Of a DNA stretch of 64,000 nt, positions 44,394 through 56,300 are shown piece after piece. This stretch comes from Physella acuta (Eukaryota; Mollusca; Gastropoda; Physidae). Position 1 is the first letter of the stretch; every line of letters begins with the position of its first letter. The stretch lies in contig NW_026731653.1 of assembly GCF_028476545.1 (NCBI RefSeq), positions 36,677 to 100,676 of the forward strand, in the 5' to 3' direction. The notes beneath the pieces are model-generated. The model made no database searches. It had not been told where the DNA came from and worked only from the letters and a program-made list of their open reading frames with translations. The position numbers and the translations under genes were made by a program.

Positions 44394-47300
44394 GTGTGTA
44401 TTCTCGCTCGCGTTGTCCTCGTAGAGGCTAGTAGATGTTGTATAATACAGACCTGTGACGTCAGTGTTGTAGTAGATGTTGTATACTACAGACATCTGTG
44501 ACGTCAGTGTTGTAGATGTTGTATAATACAGACTTCTGACGTCAGTGTTGTAGATGTTGTATAATACAGACATCTGTGACGTCAGTGTTGTAGATGTTGT
44601 ATAATACAGACTTCTGACGTCAGTGTTGTAGATGTTGTATAATACAGACGTCTGACGTCAGTGTTGTAGTAGATGTTGTATAATACAGACGTCCATGACG
44701 TCAGTGTAGTAGATGTTGTATAATACAGACGTCCATGACGTCAGTGTAGTAGATGTTGTATACTACAGACCTCTGTGACGTCAGTGTAGTAGATGTTGTA
44801 TAATACAGACTTATGACGTCAGTGTTGTAGATGTTGTATAATACAGACGTCAATGATGTCAGTGTTGTAGATGTTGTATACTACAGACGTCTCTGCCCCG
44901 AGTCCTGAGATTTGGGACAGATTCAACAGGTTCTTAAGTGCTATAGCAAACACTACATTACGGGAAAAAAAAACTCAAGTGTAAAAAAATAAAGGGGAGG
45001 GGGGAGGGGCAAAAACTCGAGTGTTCTTGTGACTTCCCTTAAGAAAAAGCCGAGTGACGTCATCAATAAGTTGAGTCGATCAACCTGTGTGACCGTTCTA
45101 ACCGTCACGGTTGATTAGCTGCCTATTGGTGTACCTGCCTTTGGTTCCAGAACGTCCACACGTCTGGTATGGTTTATTATTTGTCAACACAAAAAATGTA
45201 AACACAATAAAGGGGTGGGGGGGGGGGGGGAATTGGTGAAGACAAGGGGGCGGACAACTCGTGTAGATAAAAACAGGGTGAATAATTTGATAAGAGGCCG
45301 TCAAAATAGGGGAGGTTATCGATTACATGTTTTATCGTGTTTTAATAATATCGAGGTAGGTCGTCAACTCAGGCAAATAGCTGAACTGTGGTGTGTTCTA
45401 AGTGAAAGTAGGCGATAGGGGGTGGGGGTGGAATAATTCAACCTCAGGCAGTGGGTAAGTAGGTGAGAGGGGCTGTTGTGGAGGGGCTAGTGTGGAGGGG
45501 CTCATGGTAAAATATAAATGCTGTCTATATGAGGGGTTCTATTAGAGGCCAACACTCTAACTATTAATCTACGTGTGCTTATCTACCCGCTAATCTACCC
45601 GTGTTAATCTACATATATATTAAGTATGTTAGAATATTAATTGCAATAGTCTGCCTGAGCTAATCTACCTGAGCTAATCTACCTGTGCTAATCTACCTGT
45701 GCTAATGTACTTGTGCTTATTTACCTGTGCTAATCTTCTTGCGCCAATCTCCCTGTACTAACCTACCTGTGCTAATCTCCCTGTGCTAATCTACCTGTCC
45801 TAACCTACCTGTGCTAATCTACCTGTGCTAATCTACCTGTGCTAATCTACCTGCCCTAACCTACCTGTGCTAATCTACCTGTCCTAATCTACCTGTGCTA
45901 ATCTACCTGTCCTAACCCTACCTGTGCTAATCTACCTGTCCTAACCTACCTATGCTTATCTACCTGTCCTAACCTACCTGTGCTAATCTACCTGTGCTAA
46001 TCTACCTGTCCTAACCCTACCTGTGCTAATCTACCTGTCCTAACCTACCTGTGCTAATCTACCTGTGCTAATCTACCTGTGCTAATCTACCTGCCCTAAC
46101 CTACCTGTGCTAATCTACCTGTCCTAATCTACCTGTGCTAATCTACCTGTCCTAACCCTACCTGTGCTAATCTACCTGTCCTAACCTACCTATGCTTATC
46201 TACCTGTCCTAACCTACCTGTGCTAATCTACCTGTCCTAACCCTACCTGTGCTAATCTACCTGTCCTAACCCTACCTGTGCTAATCTACCTGTCCTAACC
46301 CTACCTGTGCTAATCTCCCTGTACTTATCCACCTGTCTCCACAGGCCGCAGGAGGTGATACCTATGGGCCGACCCCAGAAGCAACCGCCCCGCCCCTACA
46401 ACAACCCGCTCACACAGAGATACGTCCCCCCTGGGGCCAGAACACTGGACTACGTGCATGAGGGGGGCGTCTTCAAGGTGAGTGGAGTCACATCGTTTGT
46501 AGGTAGAGGAGTCACATCGTTTGTAGGTAGAGGAGTCACATCGTTTGTAGGTAGAGGAGTCACATCGTTTGTAGGTAGAGGAGTCACATCGTTTGTAGGT
46601 AGAGGAGTCACATCGTTTGTAGGTAGAGGAGTCACATCGTTTGTAGAGGAGTCACATCATTTGTGGGTAGAGGAGTCACATCATTTGTGGGTAGAGGAGT
46701 CACATCGTTTGTAGGTAGAGAAGTCACATCGTTTGTGGGTAGAGGAGTCACATCGTTTGTAGGTAGAGGAGTCACATCGTTTGTGGGTAGAGGAGTCACA
46801 TCGTTTGTAGGTAGAGGAGTCACATGATTTGTAGGTAGAGGAGTGACTCCGTTTGTAGGTAGAGGAGTCACATCGTTTGTAGGTAGAGGAGTCACATCAT
46901 TTGTAGGTAGAGGAGTCACATCATTTGTAGAGGAGTCACATCATTTGTGGGTAGAGGAATCACATCATTTGTGGGTAGAGGAGTCACATCGTTTGTAGGT
47001 AGAGAAGTCACATTGTTTGTGGGTAGAGGAGTCACATCGTTTGTAGGTAGAGGAGTCACATCGTTTGTGGGTAGAGGAGTCACATCGTTTGTAGGTAGAG
47101 GAGTCACATGATTTGTAGGTAGAGGAGTGACTCCGTTTGTAGGTAGAGGAGTCACATCGCTTTTTGTAGGTAGAGGAGTCACATCGTTTGTAGGTAGAGG
47201 AGTCACATCGTTTGTAGGTAGAGGAGTCACATCGTTTGTAGAGGAGTGACATCATTTGTAGGTAGAGGAGTCACATCATTTGTAGGTAGAGGAGTCACAT

Positions 47301-50300
47301 CGTTTGTAGGTAGAGGAGTCACATCGTTTGTAGAGGAGTGACATCATTTGTAGGTAGAGGAGTCACATCATTTGTAGGTAGAGGAGTCACATCGTTTGTA
47401 GGTAGAGGAGTCACATCGTTTGTAGAGGAGTGACATCATTTGTAGGTAGAGGAGTCACATCATTTGTAGGTAGAGGAGTCACATCGTTTGTAGGTAGAGG
47501 AGTCACATCGTTTGTAGAGGAGTCACATCGTTTGTAGGTAGAGGAGTCACATCGTTTGTAGGTAGAGGAGTCACATCGTTTGTAGAGGAGTGACATCATT
47601 TGTAGGTAGAGGAGTCACATCATTTGTAGGTAGAGGAGTCACATCGTTTGTAGGTAGAGGAGTCACATCGTTTGTAGAGGAGTCACATCGTTTGTAGGTA
47701 GAGGAGTCACATCGTTTGTAGAGGAGTGACATCATTTGTAGGTAGAGGAGTCACATCGTTTGTAGGTAGAGGAGTCACATCGTTTGTAGGTAGAGGAGTC
47801 ACATCGTTTGTAGGTAGAGGAGTCACATCGTTTGTAGGTAGAGGAGTCACATCGTTTGTAGGTAGAGGAGTCACATCATTTGTAGGTAGAGGAGTCACAT
47901 CGTTTGTAGGTAGAGGATTCACATCGTTTGTAGGTAGAGGAGTCACATCGTTTGTAGGTAGAGGAGTCACATCATTTGTAGGTAGAGGAGTCACATCGTT
48001 TGTAGGTAGAGGAGTGACTCCTTTTGTAGGTAGATAAGTCACATCGTTTGTAGAGGAGTGACATCATTTGTAGGTAGAGGAGTCACATCGTTTGTAGGTA
48101 GAGGAGTCACATCGTTTGTAGGTAGAGGAGTCACATCGTTTGTAGAGGAGTGACATCATTTGTAGGTAGAGGAGTCACATCATTTGTAGGTAGAGGAGTC
48201 ACATCGTTTGTAGGTAGAGGAGTCACATCGTTTGTAGAGGAGTGACATCATTTGTAGGTAGAGGAGTCACATCATTTGTAGGTAGAGGAGTCACATCGTT
48301 TGTAGGTAGAGGAGTCACATCGTTTGTAGAGGAGTGACATCATTTGTAGGTAGAGGAGTCACATCATTTGTAGGTAGAGGAGTCACATCGTTTGTAGGTA
48401 GAGGAGTCACATCGTTTGTAGAGGAGTCACATCGTTTGTAGGTAGATGAGTCACATCGTTTGTAGGTAGAGGAGTCACATCGTTTGTAGAGGAGTGACAT
48501 CATTTGTAGGTAGAGGAGTCACATCATTTGTAGGTAGAGGAGTCACATCGTTTGTAGGTAGAGGAGTCACGTCGTTTGTAGAGGAGTCACATCGTTTGTA
48601 GGTAGAGGAGTCACATCGTTTGTAGAGGAGTGACATCATTTGTAGGTAGAGGAGTCACATCGTTTGTAGGTAGAGGAGTCACATCGTTTGTAGGTAGAGG
48701 AGTCACATCGTTTGTAGGTAGAGGAGTCACATCGTTTGTAGGTAGAGGAGTCACATCGTTTGTAGGTAGAGGAGTCACATCATTTGTAGGTAGAGGAGTC
48801 ACATCGTTTGTAGGTAGAGGAGTCACATCGTTTGTAGGTAGAGGAGTCACATCGTTTGTAGGTAGAGGAGTCACATCATTTGTAGGTAGAGGAGTCACAT
48901 CGTTTGTAGGTAGAGGAGTGACTCCTTTTGTAGGTAGATAAGTCACATCGTTTGTAGAGGAGTGACATCATTTGTAGGTAGAGGAGTCACATCGTTTGTA
49001 GGTAGAGGAGTCACATCGTTTGTAGGTAGAGGAGTCACATCGTTTGTAGAGGAGTCACATCATTTGTAGGTAGAGGAGTCACATCATTTGTAGGTAGAGG
49101 AGTCACATAGTTTGTAGGTAGAGGAGTCACATCGTTTGTAGAGGAGTGACATCATTTGTAGGTAGAGGAGTCACATCATTTGTAGGTAGAGGAGTCACAT
49201 CGTTTGTAGGTAGAGGAGTCACATCGTTTGTAGAGGAGTCACATCGTTTGTAGGTAGAGGAGTCACATCGTTTGTAGAGGAGTGACATCATTTGTAGGTA
49301 GAGGAGTCACATCGTTTGTAGGTAGAGGAGTCACATCGTTTGTAGGTAGAGGAGTCACATCGTTTGTAGGTAGAGGAGTCACATCGTTTGTAGGTAGAGG
49401 AGTCACATCGTTTGTAGGTAGAGGAGTCACATTATTTGTAGGTAGAGGAGTCACATCATTTGTAGGTAGAGGAGTCACATCATTTGTAGGTAGAGGAGTC
49501 ACATCGTTTGTAGGTAGAGGAGTGACTCCTTTTGTAGGTAGAGGAGTCACATCGTTTGTAGGGGAGTCACATCATTTGTAGGTAGAGGAGTCACATCGTT
49601 TGTAGGTAGAGGAGTCACATCGTTTGTAGGTAGAGGAGTCACATCGTTTGTAGAGGAGTGACATCATTTGTAGGTAGAGGAGTCACATCGTTTGTACGTA
49701 GAGGAGTGACTCCTTTTGTAGGTAGATAAGTCACATCGTTTGTAGAGGAGTGACATCATTTGTAGGTAGAGGAGTCACATCGTTTGTAGGTAGAGGAGTG
49801 ACTCCTTTTGTAGGTAGATACGTCACATCGTTTATAGAGGAGTGACATCATTTGTAGGTAGAGGAGTCACATCATTTGTAGGTAGAGGAGTCACATCATT
49901 TGTAGGTAGAGGAGTCACATCGTTTGTAGGTAGAGGAGTCACATCGTTTGTAGGTAGAGGAGTGACTCCTTTTGTAGGTAGATAAGTCACATCGTTCGTA
50001 GAGGAGTCACATCATTTGTAGGTAGAGGAGTCACATCGTTTGTAGGTAGAGGAGTGACTCCTTGTGTAGGTAGATAAGTCACATCGTTTGTAGAGGAGTG
50101 ACATCATTTGTAGGTAGAGGAGTCAATCATTTGTAGGTAGACGAGTCACATCATTTGTAGGTAGAGGAGTCACATCGTTTGTAGGTAGAGGAGTCACATC
50201 GTTTGTAGGTAGAGGAGTGACTCCTTTTGTAGGTAGATAAGTCACATCGTTTGTAGAGGAGTGACTCCTTTTGTAGGTAGAGGAGTCACATCATTTGTAG

Positions 50301-53300
50301 GTAGAGGAGTCACATCATTTGTAGGTAGAGGAGTCACATCGTTTGTAGGTCGAGGAGTCACATCGTTTGTAGGTAGAGGAGTGACTCCTTTTGTAGGTAG
50401 ATAAGTCACATCGTTTGTAGGTAGAGGAGTCACATCGTTTGTAGAGGAGTGACATCATTTGTAGGTAGAGGAGTCACATCATTTGTAGGTAGAGGAGTCA
50501 CATCATTTGTAGGTAGAGGAGTCACATCGTTTGTAGGTAGAGGAGTGACTCCTTTTGTAGGTAGATAAGTCACATCGTTTGTAGAGGAGTGACATCATTT
50601 GTAGGTAGAGGAGTCACATCATTTGTAGGTAGAGGAGTCACCTCATTTGTAGGTAGAGGAGTCACATCGTTTGTAGGTAGAGGAGTCACATCGTTTGGAG
50701 GTAGAGGAGTGACTCCTTTTGTAGGTAGATAAGTCACATCGTTTGTAGAGGAGTGACATCATTTGTAGGTAGAGGAGTCACATCGTTTGTAGGTAGAGGA
50801 GTGACTCCTTTTGTAGGTAGATAAGTCACATCGTTTGTAGAGGAGTGACATCATTTGTAGGTAGAGGAGTCACATCATTTGTAGGTAGAGGAGTGACATC
50901 ATTTGTAGGTAGAGGAGTCACATCGTTTGTAGAGGAGTGACATCATTTGTAGGTAGAGGAGTCATATCATTTGTAGGTAGAGGAGTCACATCGTTTGTAG
51001 GTAGAGGAGTCACATCGTTTGTAGAGGAGTCACATCGTTTGTAGGTAGAGGAGTCACATCGTTTGTACAGGAGTGACATCATTTGTAGGTAGAGGAGTTA
51101 CATCGTTTGTAGGTAGAGGAGTCACATCGTTTGTAGAGGAGTGACATCATTTGTAGGTAGAGGAGTCACATCGTTTGTACGTAGAGGAGTGACTCCTTTT
51201 GTAGGTAGATAAGTCACATCGTTTATAGAGGAGTGACATCATTTGTAGGTAGAGGAGTCACATCATTTGTAGGTAGAGGAGTCACATCATTTGTAGGTAG
51301 AGGAGTCACATCGTTTGTAGGTAGAGGAGTCACATCGTTTGTAGGTAGAGGAGTGACTCCTTTTGTAGGTAGATAAGTCACATCGTTTGTAGAGGAGTCA
51401 CATCATTTGTAGGTAGAGGAGTCACATCGTTTGTAGGTAGAGGAGTGACTACTTGTGTAGGTAGATAAGTCACATCGTTTGTAGAGGAGTGACATCATTT
51501 GTAGGTAGAGGAGTCACATCATTTGTAGGTAGAGGAGTCACATCATTTGTAGGTAGAGGAGTCACATCGTTTGTAGGTAGAGGAGTCACATCGTTTGTAG
51601 GTAGAGGAGTGACTCCTTTTGTAGGTAGATAGGTCACATCGTTTGTAGAGGAGTGACTCCTTTTGTAGGTAGAGGAGTCACATCATTTGTAGGTAGATAA
51701 GTCACATCGTTTGTAGGTAGAGGAGTCACATCGTTTGTAGAGGAGTGACATCATTTGTAGGTAGAGGAGTCACATCATTTGTAGGTAGAGGAGTCACATC
51801 TTTTGTAGGTAGAGGAGTCACATCGTTTGTAGGTAGAGGAGTGACTCCTTTTGTAGGTAGATAAGTCACATCGTTTGTAGAGGAGTGACATCATTTGTAG
51901 GTAGAGGAGTCACATCATTTGTAGGTAGAGGAGTCACATCATTTGTAGGTAGAGGAGTCACATCGTTTGTAGGTAGAGGAGTCACATCGTTTGGAGGTAG
52001 AGGAGTGACTCCTTTTGTAGGTAGATAAGTCACATCGTTTGTAGAGGAGTGACATCATTTGTAGGTAGAGGAGTCACATCGTTTGTAGGTAGAGGAGTGA
52101 CTCCTTTTGTAGGTAGATAAGTCACATCGTTTGTAGAGGAGTGACATCATTTGTAGGTAGAGGAGTCACATCATTTGTAGGTAGAGGAGTGACATCATTT
52201 GTAGGTAGAGGAGTCACATCGTTTGTAGAGGAGTGACATCATTTGCAGGTAGAGGAGTCATATCATTTGTAGGTAGAGGAGTCACATCGTTTGTAGGTAG
52301 AGGAGTCACATCGTTTGTAGAGGAGTCACATCGTTTGTAGGTAGAGGAGTCACATCGTTTGTACAGGAGTGACATCATTTGTAGGTAGAGGAGTCACATC
52401 GTTTGTAGGTAGAGGAGTCACATCGTTTGTAGAGGAGTGACATCATTTGTAGGTAGAGGAGTCACATCGTTTGTACGTAGAGGAGTGACTCCTTTTGTAG
52501 GTAGATAAGTCACATCGTTTGTAGAGGAGTGACATCATTTGTAGGTAGAGGAGTCACATCGTTTGTAGGTAGAGGAGTGACTCCTTTTGTAGGTAGATAA
52601 GTCACATCGTTTATAGAGGAGTGACATCATTTGTAGGTAGAGGAGTCACATCATTTGTAGGTAGAGGAGTCACATCATTTGTAGGTAGAGGAGTCACATC
52701 GTTTGTAGGTAGAGGAGTCACATCGTTTGTAGGTAGAGGAGTGACTCCTTTTGTAGGTAGATAAGTCACATCGTTTGTAGAGGAGTCACATCATTTGTAG
52801 GTAGAGGAGTCACATCGTTTGTAGGTAGAGGAGTGACTACTTGTGTAGGTAGATAAGTCACATCGTTTGTAGAGGAGATACATCATTTGTAGGTAGAGGA
52901 GTCACATCATTTGTAGGTAGAGGAGTCACATCATTTGTAGGTAGAGGAGTCACATCGTTTGTAGTTAGAGGAGTCACATCGTTTGTAGGTAGAGGAGTGA
53001 CTCCTTTTGTAGGTAGATAAGTCACATCGTTTGTAGAGGAGTGACTCCTTTTGTAGGTAGAGGAGTCACATCATTTGTAGGTAGAGGAGTCACATCGTTT
53101 GTAGGTAGAGGAGTGACTCCTTTTGTAGGTAGATAAGTCACATCGTTTGTAGGTAGAGGAGTCACATCGTTTGTAGAGGAGTGACATCATTTGTAGGTAG
53201 AGGAGTCACATCATTTGTAGGTAGAGGAGTCACATCTTTTGTAGGTAGAGGAGTCACATCGTTTGTAGGTAGAGGAGTGACTCCTTTTGTAGGTAGATAA

Positions 53301-56300
53301 GTCACATCGTTTGTAGAGGAGTGACATCATTTGTAGGTAGAGGAGTCACATCATTTGTAGGTAGAGGAGTCACATCATTTGTAGGTAGAGGAGTCACATC
53401 GTTTGTAGGTAGAGGAGTCACATCGTTTGGAGGTAGAGGAGTGACTCCTTTTGTAGGTAGATAAGTCACATCGTTTGTAGAGGATTGACATCATTTGTAG
53501 GTAGAGGAGTCACATCGTTTGTAGGTAGAGGAGTGACTCCTTTTGTAGGTAGATAAGTCACATCGTTTGTAGAGGAGTGACATCATTTGTAGGTAGAGGA
53601 GTCACATCATTTGTAGGTAGAGGAGTGACATCATTTGTAGGTAGAGGAGTCACATCGTTTGTAGAGGAGTGACATCATTTGTAGGTAGAGGAGTCATATC
53701 ATTTGTAGGTAGAGGAGTCACATCGTTTGTAGGTAGAGGAGTCACATCGTTTGTAGAGGAGTCACATCGTTTGTAGGTAGAGGAGTCACATCGTTTGTAG
53801 AGGAGTGACATCATTTGTAGGTAGAGGAGTCACATCGTTTGTAGGTAGAGGAGTCACATCGTTTGTAGGTAGAGGAGTCACATCGTTTGTAGGTAGAGGA
53901 GTCACATCGTTTGTAGGTAGAGGAGTCACATCGTTTGTAGGTAGAGGAGTCACATCATTTGTAGGTAGAGGAGTCACATCATTTGTAGGTAGAGGAGTCA
54001 CATCATTTGTAGGTAGAGGAGTCACATCGTTTGTAGGTAGAGGAGTGACTCCTTTTGTAGGTAGAGGAGTCACATCATTTGTAGAGGAGTCACATCATTT
54101 GTAGGTAGAGGAGTCACATCATTTGTAGGTAGAGGAGTCACATCGTTTGTAGGTAGAGGATTCACATCGTTTGTAGAGGAGTGACATCATTTGTAGGTAG
54201 AGGAGTCACATCGTTTGTAGGTAGAGGAGTGACTCCTTTTGTAGGTAGATAAGTCACATCGTTTGTAGAGGAGTGACATCATTTGTAGGTAGAGGAGTCA
54301 CATCGTTTGTAGGTAGAGGAGTGACTCCTTTTGTAGGTAGATAAGTCACATCGTTTATAGAGGAGTGACATCATTTGTAGGTAGAGGAGTCACATCATTT
54401 GTAGGTAGAGGAGTCACATCATTTGTAGGTAGAGGAGTCACATCGTTTGTAGGTAGAGGAGTCACATCGTTTGTAGGTAGAGGAGTGACTCCTTTTGTAG
54501 GTAGATAAGTCACATCGTTTGTAGAGGAGTCACATCATTTGTAGGTAGAGGAGTCACATCGTTTGTAGTTAGAGGAGTGACTCCTTTTGTAGGTAGATAA
54601 GTCACATCGTTTGTAGAGGAGTGACATCATTTGTAGGTAGAGGAGTCACATCATTTGTAGGTAGAGGAGTCACATCATTTGTAGGTAGAGGAGTCACATC
54701 GTTTGTAGGTAGGGGAGTCACATCGTTTGTAGGTAGAGGAGTGACTCCTTTTGTAGGTAGATAAGTCACATCGTTTGTAGAGGAGTGACATCATTTGTAG
54801 GTAGAGGAGTCACATCATTTGTAGGTAGAGGAGTCACATCATTTGTAGGTAGAGGAGTCACATCGTTTGTAGGTAGAGGAGTCACATCGTTTGTAGGTAG
54901 AGGAGTGACTCCTTTTGTAGGTAGATAAGTCACATCGTTTGTAGAGGAGTGACATCATTTGTAGGTAGAGGAGTCACATCGTTTGTAGGTAGAGGAGTGA
55001 CTCCTTTTGTAGGTAGATAAGTCACATCGTTTGTAGGTAGAGGAGTCACATCGTTTGTAGAGGAGTGACATCATTTGTAGGTAGAGGAGTCACATCATTT
55101 GTAGGTAGAGGAGTCACATCATTTGTAGGTAGAGGAGTCACATCGTTTGTATGTAGAGGAGTGACTCCTTTTGTAGGTAGATAAGTCACATCGTTTGTAG
55201 AGGAGTGACATCATTTGTAGGTAGAGGAGTCACATCATTTGTAGGTAGAGGAGTCACATCATTTGTAGGTAGAGGAGTCACATCGTTTGTAGGTAGAGGA
55301 GTCACATCGTTTGTAGGTAGAGGAGTGACTCCTTTTGTAGGTAGATAAGTCACATCGTTTGTAGAGGAGTGACATCATTTGTAGGTAGAGGAGTCACATC
55401 ATTTGTAGGTAGAGGAGTCACATCATTTGTAGGTAGAGGAGTCACATCGTTTGTAGGTAGAGGAGTCACATCGTTTGTAGGTAGAGGAGTGACTCCTTTT
55501 GTAGGTAGATAAGTCACATCGTTTGTAGAGGAGTGACATCATTTGTAGGTAGAGGAGTCACATCGTTTGTAGGTAGAGGAGTGACTCCTTTTGTAGGTAG
55601 ATAAGTCACATCGTTTGTAGGTAGAGGAGTCACATCGTTTGTAGAGGAGTGACATCATTTGTAGGTAGAGGAGTCACATCATTTGTAGGTAGAGGAGTCA
55701 CATCATTTGTAGGTAGAGGAGTCACATCGTTTGTATGTAGAGGAGTGACTCCTTTTGTAGGTAGATAAGTCACATCGTTTGTAGAGGAGTGACATCATTT
55801 GTAGGTAGAGGAGTCACATCATTTGTAGGTAGAGGAGTCACATCATTTGTAGGTAGAGGAGTCACATCGTTTGTAGGTAGAGGAGTCACATCGTTTGGAG
55901 GTAGAGGAGTGACTCCTTTTGTAGGTAGATAAGTCACATCGTTTGTAGAGGAGTGACATCATTTGTAGGTAGAGGAGTCACATCGTTTGTAGGTAGAGGA
56001 GTGACTCCTTTTGTAGGTAGATAAGTCACATCGTTTGTAGAGGAGTGACATCATTTGTAGGTAGAGGAGTCACATCATTTGTAGGTAGAGGAGTGACATC
56101 ATTTGTAGGTAGAGGAGTCACATCGTTTGTAGAGGAGTGACATCATTTGTAGGTAGAGGAGTCATATCATTTGTAGGTAGAGGAGTCACATCGTTTGTAG
56201 GTAGAGGAGTCACATCGTTTGTAGAGGAGTCACATCGTTTGTAGGTAGAGGAGTCACATCGTTTGTAGAGGAGTGACATCATTTGTAGGTAGAGGAGTCA

